Shown: positions 52,771-64,000 of the stretch, piece by piece
How the letters are laid out: each line of letters starts with the position of its first letter
Position numbering within the stretch: the first letter of the stretch is position 1
From: Reticulitermes speratus
Lineage: Eukaryota; Arthropoda; Insecta; Blattodea; Rhinotermitidae
Direction: 5' to 3'
DNA length: 64,000 nucleotides
Assembly: GCA_021186555.1 (NCBI GenBank)
Contig: JAJKFL010000042.1
Coordinates: 19,528,021 to 19,592,020, forward strand
The notes under the pieces: model-generated
What the model was told of the DNA's origin: nothing
The model's input: the letters and a program-made list of their open reading frames with translations, nothing else
Database searches by the model: none
Position numbers and translations under genes: made by a program

Positions 52771-54225
52771 CAACATTATTTGCTTTTCCTTAAGCATACT
52801 TAAAATGAGAATAATGGATTGTAGCACTTTTGGCAAATCCCTTCAACCATAACAACAAATTGAATTTCAAGAAATTTTCATTTTACTGTTTGAAGTTGGA
52901 AGCTCTTTTAAACAATATTTTGAAATTCAATTTCTCCTCCACTGAAAACAAACACCGCGTGTTCTTTAAAAATAGTGTTTGATTCACAGAATGCATAATG
53001 TTAAAGGTGTGTGAGTGTGTGAGTGTCCATTGCATGTAACAGTGTTTCACGGTGTTCAACTAAAGTAAGCAGTCAGCAAACATTGCATTAAACTGGAAGA
53101 ATGTTACCCTTCAATTCAGATATTTATATCCTTTTTAACTTACTAACTTTATTTCAAAAGTATGCTTCAGTTTAAATCGGGGCCTATTATGTGATCGTGT
53201 GGCGAACAGATTTGTCAATACACGTATATTTATATCACTACAGTGCGCTGACTGGGCTATAATCAAAGGAAAAATAAACCTTGTAATTTAGTCATGTGTG
53301 TCCCATATACGTTTGAACCTCTCGTCCAACATTAATTAACTCCGGCACAAAGACTCTTCTATACATGACGTTCCGCAAGATGACAGCAGGACCATAAATT
53401 TAATGAACATCCAAAATGTTCAAACAGTATGGAAGCCAATTATGTTTTTGAAGTGAAGTAACCGTAATCTGTTCTGACTTCCATAATTGTGACCTGAAAG
53501 TCTCTCATATGTTTCGTTATGAGTCATAGATACGAACAATTAAAAATGATACTAAGTTCAGGAAATAGTTTCGTATTTTTGTCATTCCCCTTTCTTAAAA
53601 TTTTAATAATAAGGTAGTAAGGCTAGACTACCGGTCCATCAGTCCGTCCATCTTTCCCTTCTTCCAAATCATAAATTCTGTCGGAATTTAACTTCTTATT
53701 AGATATACCTTATTTAGCTAATTAACCGACTAAATGACTAACCCCATGAAGATTAATCTTTTTTGAGAAGGCAATATCCTTGGATAGTCAATAAATTACC
53801 CCCACCTCACTCAATGATGGAACTCTAAGTTGCATTACCATGTCCATTAGAGCTCATCACTTTTCCCTATCCTGAGTCAGATGAATCCGCTGCAAACCGT
53901 ATGGTCCGATTCCTTTCAGATGAATATGATTTCCTTATCTTTTGTTTCTTCCTTCTGTTGCTTCCAAATAGCTTCTGAGTGCCCTGTCCCTGAGCACCAT
54001 CTCCTTGTGTTCTTTCATTATAGAGACCAAATTTTACATGAAATTCGAAATGGATTGTAGATGTCCCACATTGTGAAACTGGGACGATATTGGCGCCACT
54101 TAATCTCGATTCGAGAAGTTACGTATTACAAAAGTATATAAAACTCTCTTTGCAGCTGCCGTTTTCTAGAACGTAATATAACAGCGTGGATTTAGAGTTA
54201 TGTTTTGTGGCGATGTCTAGTGCAA
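52771..54225. other. Unannotated stretch
   Basis: No gene or repeat recognised in about 1.4 kb. Confidence 0.4.
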
Positions 54226-54460
54226 CAAATATTCAAGTTTTCTGGGATGTGACGCTGTGTCATTCGGCGCGTAGTACACGACGCTCCCTCCGAACCCTCG
54301 GTACCCCTCACCAAAACGGCATTGCATTCCAGAAAACAGTAACCATCGTTTCCACTGACATGAAGACTTCACGTCTCACGGCAAGAAGACGGAGAACATC
54401 CACGCAACGAAATCTAGAAGACTTAGTGCAAAACGTCCCAAATTTATGGGTATGATTGAA
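54226..54460 (+). repeat. Dispersed repeat fragment related to hammerhead-element flanks
   Basis: ttttctgggatgtgacgctgtg matches the outer block of the palindrome at 23128 (ttctgggatatgacgcggtg). Downstream, ccatcgtttccactgacatg and gaagacttcacgtctcacgg resemble flank blocks. The 89-codon frame over it is not a host gene. Confidence 0.4.
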
Positions 54461-55358
54461 GCCATGCTTATGTCACGTTATTATTAAGAAAAGAATAAGA
54501 TTTTACTCCATAGGTTGCTTTATTTGTAGACAAGAAGAAACAGTCTCTTCCTTTTTTTTGCAACTGATTTTATATGAGAGGCCTTTTTTATGAAGCTTGT
54601 CATGAAAAATATAACGACATCCTTGAGAAAGAGTGTATTATTAATGCAATATCATAAAGACGTGGTTGAGAAAGTCGTTTAGGTTCAAATGTGGCTTTTC
54701 AGTTTCTATCACAAGCATATTCACGAAGAAGGCAGGTTACATCCTTATAGAGTGAAATTAAAATAGGCTGCTATTACTGAAAATGGAAGTTTTTCTACAG
54801 TATTCGCTTTAATTCCTTCTCGTAAGGGCAGAAGCTTTATTAACATGAGATCTGATTAATTTATGCAAAGGCTAAATATGGTGATATATTATGTATTTTC
54901 TGACGTTAAGATAAGAGAGTAGTTTTCTTACTTTGTTCTGACCTCCAGTAGATAAAAAAAAATTGTTTGCCACGAAACAGTCGTTTATAATATATTACGA
55001 TTGTATGGCTTTATTGAAACGAAAATTGCACTGACGTTTCTGTTAAAACAATGCACGTACATTGTCTCCCTCTCTAGCTGGACGTCATTTCGGTCCTTGT
55101 TCTTCGGTCCTATAAATATATAAAATCTCATGTAACGATATTTTGGTGTCACACAAACACAGAAATAAACGACCAGTGTTATCGGATTAAAGGGAATGGG
55201 GAGGCGCATTTTTCGTTTTGTCAAATAAAAGCGTCGGTGTTTCGTATTTGCAATACTCTATCTATAATTCTAGGCATGGTGTTGAATGGGCAAGCGTAAA
55301 CGTAGAAACAGCCATAGAATATTACGTAACAAGACAGGTTGCCAGAAGTATATTTGGT
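54461..55358. other. Unannotated stretch
   Basis: No gene or repeat recognised. Confidence 0.35.
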
Positions 55359-55680
55359 ATTCTAAGACTGTGCGGACACTAGGCAAATTATGTTCAGTCA
55401 TTCTAAGGCTTTGCGGACACTAGCCAAATCATGTTCACATTCTAAGGCTGTGCGACACTAGCCAAATCAGTCAGTATTCTAAGGCTGTGCGGACACTAGC
55501 CAAATCATGTTCAGTCATTCTAAGGCTGTGCGGACACTAGCCAAATCATGTTCAGTCATTCTAAGCTGTGCGGACACTAGCCAAATCATGTTCAGTCATT
55601 CTAAGGCTGTGCGGACACTAGCCAAATCATGTTCAGTCATTCTAAGGCTGTGCGGACACTAGCCAAATCATGTTTTCAGT
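55359..55680. repeat. Tandem array, 41-bp unit, eight copies
   Basis: The unit runs attctaaggctgtgcggaca, ctagccaaatcatgttcagtc. Eight copies lie from 55359 to 55680, with the third shortened and the sixth missing one base. Most copies are nearly identical. No spacers and no coding frame. Confidence 0.93.
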
Positions 55681-58474
55681 CTTGCTAAGATGCTGGAAAG
55701 ACTGATCTTCAGCTTCACTCTGTTCGACTCGTGCTTGGTAACAGGATTATATAAGAATTCTCCGCAAAACAAATAGGATTGCATTTAACATTATCTTAAT
55801 TAGTCAGGCTTGACTTGATTGGATTCTGTTAATGTGCCAGCACCGTAAGCCTCTTCCATTGATTACTTCAGTAAATTAATATTGCTCTCAGTTTGCCACG
55901 TTGCCATAATTATTCTAGGAACGGAAATGCAGGAGACGTAGCCTGTTTTTGTTACCTTTTCGCAACGTTGCGTAAAATAAATCGTCATTCTTTGACAAAT
56001 CCAGTATAAACACTCTCTAGTCACGGGTGAAATGAAGTTATTGGACTAGAACTTTCCTATTTTTCAACGTTCTTAAATTTCAATTCACCGTTACCAAAAG
56101 TTACTATCGCACACCAGAGATATGGAGAAACTGGGTCGAATTAATTCAACAAAATAGTCGGATATTTCAATAAACGAAGTTTTGCTGAGTGGTGATATTT
56201 GATAGCCAGTTTATTAATTTAAAGCAGTGACAAACGCCATGGATCAGAATTATTCTTTAGGATGTTGAAATTTCTCTAGCTGACCAAGAAATTACGGCAC
56301 TGGTCACTATTGGATTCCGTTTTGACCAAGTTCAACCCACTCCACATCTTTAAACGCCTATAATATTCCTCAACATCATTTTTCCATCGTATCGTAGGCC
56401 TCCTGTTACTAAAATTGTATCTGCAATTCTCATTTCAGCCATTCGTGCTTTATGTTTCACGTAGCTGAACAACAATTAGTAAGTAATACCAGTGGTTTTA
56501 AAACTTCCCCTCAGTTCTGATGGATTTGTGTGTATTATTCATAACAAGTATGATGTAATATGTAGTGGAAACGAAATCGCTTCTTCGAATCGACTTGCAT
56601 TTAAATGCCTTTACTTCAATATATTAATGGAGATACAGATAGATGGTTTTTAAACGATTTCATTACTCTCCACTCTTTCGCACAGTTACCTTTGAGTATT
56701 TCATTAGGTTTATGTCCATTTGATATCAACAAATTTTATACTTTTATATCTCGGCGCGTCTTTGGCTGTAGGCATGGCTGAAGAAAGTTAATTATTCACC
56801 AAGTCATGTAACGGAATTTCATCAGTTGCATTGGCTATGTAAAGTGTGAGCAAGGCGTTGAAAAAAATTAGATGAACTCATCCGTGGCATATTTTATGGC
56901 ACTATCCCAGCAATGTTCGTGCATGCAGCGAAAATTCTCAGCCCGGGTAGCTGACCTCCTAGCCGAGAATCGAAAACGGGAATACTGAAAACGAAGTGGA
57001 GCTGGCTGTGAAGTCGATACAGGTATGATCCTAAGCCGTGAAGATTATAAACAAGTATACAAAATTATGTATATATATATATACATAGTTCCACTTCCAA
57101 AAGCGATATGTTAGTACCTACAAAGTAGAGAGCACTAGCAGCAGCAAGCGAAGTTTTGGATAACAGAGACTTCAGTTGTCATGTGTGAAGAGTTGTTATG
57201 TGTATCTAACACAATACATGCAACACACATGTTTTATCCTATGGAACACAAACCTCTCATCATGCAATAAAAGTTTTGTACAGAGTCTATACAGGTACCG
57301 ATAAAATACAACCCCTCTCTATTTCACGTTCCTGGCTTCAACGGTTCATCTCTTATGTATGCACATAGGCCTGTGTTCCACCTAGCAATCAGTCGTTATC
57401 TTTCATTTTACAAAAACGTAACCATAACAAAATTTGCATATACTTCGGCACTATTTAATATTTCAAGATCTTGTGTTTAAATACTCTTCCACTTCCCCGA
57501 AAGATAGCAGTGCGCCTTGATATTATTAACGGTATGAAAATATAAAACAGAACTGTGGTACGCCCTTCCACGTAAATTGATTTTCAGTTTCTGTGTTCGA
57601 CAAAAAGTAGAAGCCCATATACATAGGTCTAGATATGATACAATTTGATTTACTTACCCTATTGAAGAGAAAAAAAAACTATTTAAATATTTTATGGTAT
57701 GTAATCAAACCCTTTCCATGCCTGTGAAATGTGATTGGCAGGAATACCCGGAACGTGAAGTACATTACAATGTCAGTGTTTTAAACATCAGGTACGAACC
57801 AGCACACCAACCCATTGTGTGTGTATGCGTCATCACTTATCTACATCAGCCGCTTCTGTAGCCTGCAGGTATATACATATGGTTTAATTTCACGATTAAA
57901 ATGAACATGTCGCATTTTATAATCAATTCTGTGCAGATGTCCTGTTACGATATGATATGATATGATACAACAGAGTGGCCATTGTAATGGGTCACTGAAT
58001 TCTTTAAATCTGATTGCAGAAATGTGGAAAATCGACATTTGTTTTAACTCTACAATTCTATTTCATTCAGGGAAGGAACGGCTGCAAAATATTACGTCCG
58101 TGCCTTCAAACATGACACATGTTCCAGAACATCATGAGGTTGGAGAATACACGACACAAATAATGAGATAAAACCTGATATTCCTATTTCGTTCATTTTG
58201 TTACAGTTTCACTTAAAAAAATTCCAGACTTACACTGGGTTTCCGAATTCACACTCAAAAGAAGGATTAAAATAACACGATTCATAGGTTAAATGTGGAG
58301 GGATATCTGTCACTATCTAACAATTACACACATATTGCTGAATTTTAGAGTGCGACTCACTGGGTATAAGCGTAAGTGTTTCTGTTTTAATATATTTTAA
58401 ACGGCTCATCCGATATTGATCGAACACTAAACATTTATTTTCTTTTATTATACGAAACAATTCCCCACATCAAA
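55681..58474. other. Unannotated stretch
   Basis: Nearly 2.8 kb with no recognisable gene or element. A short (TA)n tract lies at 57068-57085. Confidence 0.4.
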
Positions 58475-58690
58475 TGCACATAAATAGTCAAGGTACTAAT
58501 CCGACGTGTTTCGGTAAAATTATACCATCATTAGGGAGCATAGTGTGCCAATGTTAAAACCAACTGCAAATGGTATTTATGTTTACAATATTTGCATTTG
58601 GTTTTAACATTGGCACACTGTACTCCCTGATGATGGTATAATTTTACCCAAACATGTCGGAGTACTTGTATTGACTATTTATATGTATTT
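58475..58690. mobile_element. Palindromic hammerhead-bearing element
   Basis: The arms 58475-58575 and 58590-58690 share ataaatagtcaagtact, gtaaaattataccatcatnag and gtgtgccaatgttaaaacca in inverted order. The plus-strand arm at 58625-58662 has CTGATGA, stem II GGTA/TACC and GTC, with the GAAA box changed to CAAA. The minus-strand arm keeps GAAAC but has TAATGA. Each arm thus retains a different half of the core. Confidence 0.7.
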
Positions 58691-61600
58691 TAAGTGGTGA
58701 ATTTGTTGGTAGAATGAAAGAAAATTGGTGCAAAATGAGCAACTTAACATTAAACATTTAGTGATGTATGAACATTGCAATAGAAACCACGATATTTTCA
58801 AATCGTAAAAGGATTTCGTGTGATACTGTATGCCTTTGTATAGCGAAATAAAATTAAAGAATATTATGTTAATAACGTTTTACTGTGAGTTGTGTTTAAG
58901 TGTGTATAGACGAACTGACCACACGGAGCAAAGTTCTTTCCCATAAGCTAAGAGTCACTCGCTGCTCAAGATGTATATCCTCCTTCTTGTGTAAGCCGAA
59001 GAGTAATTACAATCTTCCCAAGGCCATGGATTCAGTTAAAAACCTTATGTCGTGTTTTTATTTTGGCACTTAATATTATCAGTTTACGTGTGTTTAGGCA
59101 CCTTAACTCTCCCTTAGGTTACTTCACTACAAGCTGATATTCACGCATGCCTAACTTGCGTGCCAAATGGCGTTATCATTATCCAGGATTTTGTAACCGT
59201 AATAATGCCTGGTGAAGAAGTCATATATGAATGATCTGATAATGTATTTCCTGAAGCACTCTTATCAGCAAATAACCGCAAGCAATTTTCTTCTGTCACC
59301 CATATAAAACTGCAGGTAAGATGATAATCTTTTAATTTAATATCTTCCTTAAACACTTGAAGAGTCGTGGTCAGTAAGTATACTACCCTGTTTAATATCA
59401 ACATCTCAGAATTTTTCCCACATTGTGTACTTACATGTTCCATATGATTACCACCACAAGCAACCAGTATTTCCCTACACCCACCGACTTGTCTTTCTAA
59501 CTGAAGCATACTGTGTTATCTGTGACAAACGCAAAGTGTATTTATATATAATGTAGATTAAATTTAACGTTCAGAAAGTTAAAAAGGATGTGCTCCATTA
59601 TTAAAAATACCGTGAACAAAAATTAACAAGTTAAATGGAAAAACCTTTAAATGGTATGAACAATTTATGGACTGTAATATCGTAATGAAATTTGATTTGA
59701 CCTACTTTTAAAGCGGTGCATGCAAACGTGATGATGCCCTACTTTGTCGCCATGGATAGGTCAGGTTAGATGCTGATAAGTTAATTAGGTTAATAACAGT
59801 GCTCTATTATTTCACAATTTCTCAATAAATACAGGCGATTGTTTAACGTGACAATAATGCGAAACTTATTTATACGCGACAAATTTAAAGTAGCCATAGA
59901 TACGGTCAGCTCTTAAGTAGTTAGTTCTGCACAGTAGTAACATGAAATACTAATTGCATTCAATTCGTGTTTACTAACATGCTAGATTAACAGGAAAATG
60001 ACAACATATGAAGCTGCCACAAAATAAATACTATACAGATTTCATAAACATACAAGTCACAACATTACTAAACTATAAAAAATTCTTAATCTTTGCCCCT
60101 TTCACTTCGTTAGAACGTGGCTCATTTAAATATTCTCTTTGATTTAACGTCAGATCGCCTGGTGTATTAAGGACATTTAAATAACGTCTGATATTTTTAT
60201 TTAATTATTTATTTATGGTTCATTGAACAAGTCTAACAGAAACTCAAACTGCATAGTGACGAATGGCCGTGATTAGAGGGTGGTTAATTGGAAAGGATGC
60301 GAAAATTAGTGGGCGTGTTATGATTTGAGGTACATCTCCAGCATTTGTCAGAAATGGTTGAAGTCCAATACGAAAAGTTGTGTTTCATAGGTCGGAGATC
60401 TGTTGGCGAAGCTTTCGAAAACGAAGCAGTATGCTGGCCACTCATAGAGACTTTGGTGGATGTGGCGACTTTAAGACACGTTGATAGGCACAGTCAAATT
60501 ATTGCGAAGTTCTGGCGTTCGTTAATACTGTGGCCATATTTGGGGGAGGGGGGTTATAGAGAACTTATTTAATGTATGACTTCGAAAATGAATGTGTTAT
60601 CTGTGGAATATATATTTTTAAGCATCATTTATTACTTGATCTGCTTGTATTTTTAATATTTTTAGGCGTCAAATACTGTACAGATGTGGTGATGAAGGTA
60701 ATTAATATTCAAATTTACATTTTTCATATTTGATTTTCGAAGCTGTTTTATTTTTCAAATATTTTAATTTTCTTACAATCTGAATTTCGAGTAGAGATGA
60801 AATTACATTATAGATGGTGAATATGTAAACTCTTTCCTCTCTTACCAGTTGCTTTTGTTGTACACAGAGATCGGAAATGTTATTTTGGATACTCGAATTT
60901 ATGGTTTCATTTCGAATAATCGGCATCTGATTTCTGCCGTTTTCACTTGCAAATGACAAAGTGGCCCCAAAGGTTACTTAACGATGGTTTAGAAAGGAGT
61001 TTACGAACTCCGTAGGCAAAATGGGAAACGTCCCCTCGTCATTCGGTCGATTCAGTTGGCGTCGTATTATGTTTCGGGAGTCACTAATTCGATTCTTAAT
61101 TCTGAGACTTTCTACCCCTTTTTGTGGGCTCTGTCTTTCGTCTGCTGTAGGTTCCAGGACCACTTCCTTCTTTGTTTTTCCAATTTATCTTTCCAAGTCG
61201 TCCCATTGTTCGACGTTGTAACCTACAGGTTGCGATGGTTGTTTCATCAAATAAGTTAAGGTATCGAAACAAAAAAAATTAAATTGAGCTCAAGTATTTT
61301 GTATGAGCTGTGCAATTTTCTCGCGTGTCCCTTGGGTGCTGCGGATTTCTGTTTGAAGAAATATTACCCTGACGCCTACACGGACGTGTTTGATATCGGT
61401 AAGTGCTTTTACTATTCACGATAAAATTCAGGTCAATATGCTTCGCCTTTCAGTGAGCAGAATGACAGCGACGTAAAAAGAAACTTGAATACTTTTATAC
61501 GATAACTTTCGGGAGGTTAAGGCCCTTTGTTTCTCTTCACGCTGCAGATTCAACTTATACTTTTAAATATGCACGTTTGAAGTGTGTATGGAACTGTAGC

Positions 61601-63760
61601 TGCATTTTGTAATGTGCTTTTCATAGCTCTCAATTTATAGTGACATTAAATAAAGAAAACGCAGATCCTTTGCTGTGTTAAAGAATGCCGTGCTTGTTAA
61701 AAACTTCGTCTTTTGTTATCTTAGACTTTAAATCTAAAGCATTTCGAAATTGTGTATTGTTTGTCTTGAAATGTAGAATTTATTTTATGTAAAATGTTCT
61801 GAGAGGACGACTGTGAAAGGGTTTTAACTAGTGCCCAGCTTGCTAACAAACCATCCAAAGCTCAGTGTTAATACCCGTATTCTGTAGCATTAAAAATGTC
61901 TGCAATTTACCCACACAATCTATTAATGTGTGTCACGTGATTCGTATAATAAGCAGTGACTATACAGACATCATTAACATTTGGTCTTCATAACCGACAC
62001 GGATGTTTTCTCTTAGGCACGAACTGAATTTTTGTATGTAACTTAAATGAATATTAGCCTTTATTCTTTACATTCATGATATTCGTTTGAGAAGGAAACC
62101 TGGGAACCTTCTAAAAACAGGATGCTCTCTCGTAAAGGAAAGTCTTCCTTCTCATAACTGACTGACCCGCTGTCTCCTCAGACAGAGCGCTCCAGAAGTG
62201 CATGAGAGTGAATTTAGAAGCTGTAACTAGTATCAGATCATAGGCACCAAGACGAGCTCGGCGCCAAAACAGAAAGTCTGATTCTAGTTCGTGTCCTAAA
62301 TCGGACTCAGACTCTGTTTTCAAACAATTATCTTTTGGCATTCTGATTTTTCTTTCTTTATTACTGAGGTTTTCTAAATATTTGTGTTAGTAATTTGTGT
62401 TCAGTCCATTTATATTTTAAATTACCAGACCTTTTGTCCATAAACATTTCTTCGTAAACCTAAAATGTATCCCATTTGATACGAAATAATGTTACTGAAG
62501 TTATCAATGAAGAAGAAGCCATAACAATATTATTTCTACTAATAATAATTTTGATATTTTTATTCCAACAAATTCATTGTTCATTTTGGTCGCAGGCATT
62601 GCTTGTTGGAGAAATTAAGGCACATAAGAAATGGGAGGAAGAAACTAAAGTAGGAGGAGAAAATTTTTACTAAGGAGATGTAAAGATACCGCTGAACATT
62701 GCGAAGGGAATGGTTAATTTTCATGTAATTTGTAATTATGTCGAGGGGCACAGAGACCGACCATAAAGCGCTGTATAAATTGCGGCGACAGGTCCGCACT
62801 TTTGAGGAGCAGATTGCTATTTGCTTGGGCATCTCGCTGCAATTATGCTTTCCATCAGTGGGCAGTGCAGTTAGAAGTAAGTCCCTTTTCTGATCGATTG
62901 ATTGCTAATTAAAGCCAGTATGTTCTCTCGGTACCAGCCAAACCTCAACCCTTATTTCTCTATCGCTGAACCTGTCATGCGGATAGTACGCACAAAAGCT
63001 TAAATCGACAGATGTGGATTGTAATTTCCTAACAAGTGGAAAATAACCTCTCCTATCCAGTTAGTTTTACTTGCCTACAATACCCTATTGTCTTACTCTT
63101 CAAATAAGGGTGCAAATAAAACCAATCCACATGCCAGAAAAGTGCCTTTAAATTTTATTAATGTTAAATCATCGGCTTTTTACAACCTAGGCGCAGTGTG
63201 TTTACTGCGCCGTACGAAATTAATCCTTAAATATTATTGAGATTATTCTTTTTCCTTAAAGGGTTAAACCATCCCATGATTTAGTCTCTGTGTTTTTGTA
63301 GGTTCCAGAACTATTCACGATTCCTCCAGCCAAAGCAGCATAATATCACAGTAATTTACAAACAACTGTAGTTACGTGGAAAAATTAAAATAGCGTGACT
63401 GAATTGCTTTTCCTCTTACTTTCTGTAAATTACAAACTTTCGTTAAGATAGTTGCAGAATAGATAAATACTGAAAGAAGTTGGAATCTCCCGGCAGTTTC
63501 GGGGGCGTGGTTGATATGCAATAAGAATTATTTCCGGCTGTCTGCCCTCCCGCTGTCTCCGCTCATGCGACATTCAGAGACATCATGACATGTCAGATGA
63601 ATTCCTTGGTTTGTAATTGCAAAATCAGAATGAAGGTAGTTGTTTGTCTAATGATGGAATGAAATTTGCTACTGTGCTGCTAATTATGAAAGATTTCTAA
63701 ACCTATTATATATGTTGTTTCACCTGTCACTAACTCATGTATGAATATTGATCTACAAGG
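58691..63760. other. Unannotated stretch
   Basis: Five kilobases without a gene or repeat that I can name. The longest frame, 122 codons on the minus strand at 59141-59509, has no domain or close-spaced promoter. A 76-codon minus frame at 62111-62341 (ESESDLGHELESDFLFW) looks compositionally odd but is unsupported. Confidence 0.4.
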
Positions 63761-63762
63761 GT

Positions 63763-64000
63763 CAGTCGGAAAGTAAGTTTACGTGACTTGTAATTCTGTA
63801 ATTAAAGGACCTGCGCTGGTTGTGATTGTGTCAGGGGAATTCGTCTTCTAATTATTTTCGTCAGTTTCCAGCGCCGAAGCAAAAACCCCGAAGATGATCA
63901 CGATGCATAAATAGTTGTGACACGATGGCTGATAACAAGGGACACGGACTTCAATCTACAGGGAATAGTATAGCTCATCCCACGATGCATAAACGCCTCA
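63763..64000 (+). mobile_element. Possible mariner-like 5' end, copy B (cut by window edge)
   Basis: Begins caagggtcagtcggaaagta and shares blocks with 43734-44000: gtgattgtgtcaggggaattc, gttgtgacacgatggctgataacaag, and cataaacgcctca at the edge. A transposase, if any, would lie beyond the window. Confidence 0.45.

Noticed and set aside
54186-54455. 89-codon frame as a gene
   Set aside because: It covers a repeat related to hammerhead-element flanks that also occurs near 23128.
59141-59509. 122-codon minus-strand frame as a gene
   Set aside because: No recognisable domain, no supporting neighbours, and length is expected by chance in 64 kb of both strands.

Overview
The window is AT-rich animal DNA packed with decayed transposable elements. 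It holds no host protein-coding gene that I can recognise as intact. The repeat set suggests an insect, most likely a cockroach or termite: tRNA-derived SINEs, a Jockey-like LINE with both reading frames open, a second LINE family ending in a GAAT-type tail, hammerhead-bearing Penelope-like ends, piggyBac and hAT remnants, and insect-type histone 3' signals. The host assignment is inference from repeat style, not from a diagnostic gene.

The layout is as follows. Positions 1-12581 hold a hammerhead palindrome (1243-1412), tRNA-derived SINEs, and two minus-strand copies of one LINE family (3889-4160, 5947-7670). The larger of these is itself interrupted by a hammerhead-bearing insert. Positions 12582-19978 are the most structured part. 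Two nearly identical direct repeats each carry a decayed histone H4 gene on the minus strand, each flanked by histone-type 3' stem-loops. Between them lie a TATA box with paired CCAATCAG boxes and an H2A-like fragment. A 5.2-kb LINE with two open, overlapping ORFs (13700-18896) has landed in this pseudo-cluster, bounded by a 13-base target duplication. Positions 20000-38000 hold SINEs, a LINE fragment nested in a hammerhead palindrome, a 52-bp tandem array, and a hammerhead palindrome inserted into a SINE with a 13-bp target duplication. Positions 38660-39290 hold an internally deleted piggyBac-like element. Positions 39450-64000 hold more hammerhead elements and SINEs, a hAT-type MITE with a perfect 8-bp target duplication, a 41-bp tandem array, and two related mariner-like 5' segments, the second cut by the window edge.

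The main themes are two. First, at least twelve loci carry the hammerhead ribozyme core (CUGANGA, stem II, GAAA, then GUC or GUA), and six of them are arranged as inverted arms. Second, a decaying histone cluster has been duplicated and then invaded by a full-length LINE just downstream of a histone-like TATA box. Nothing here forms an operon or pathway; the features relate by insertion order rather than by shared function.
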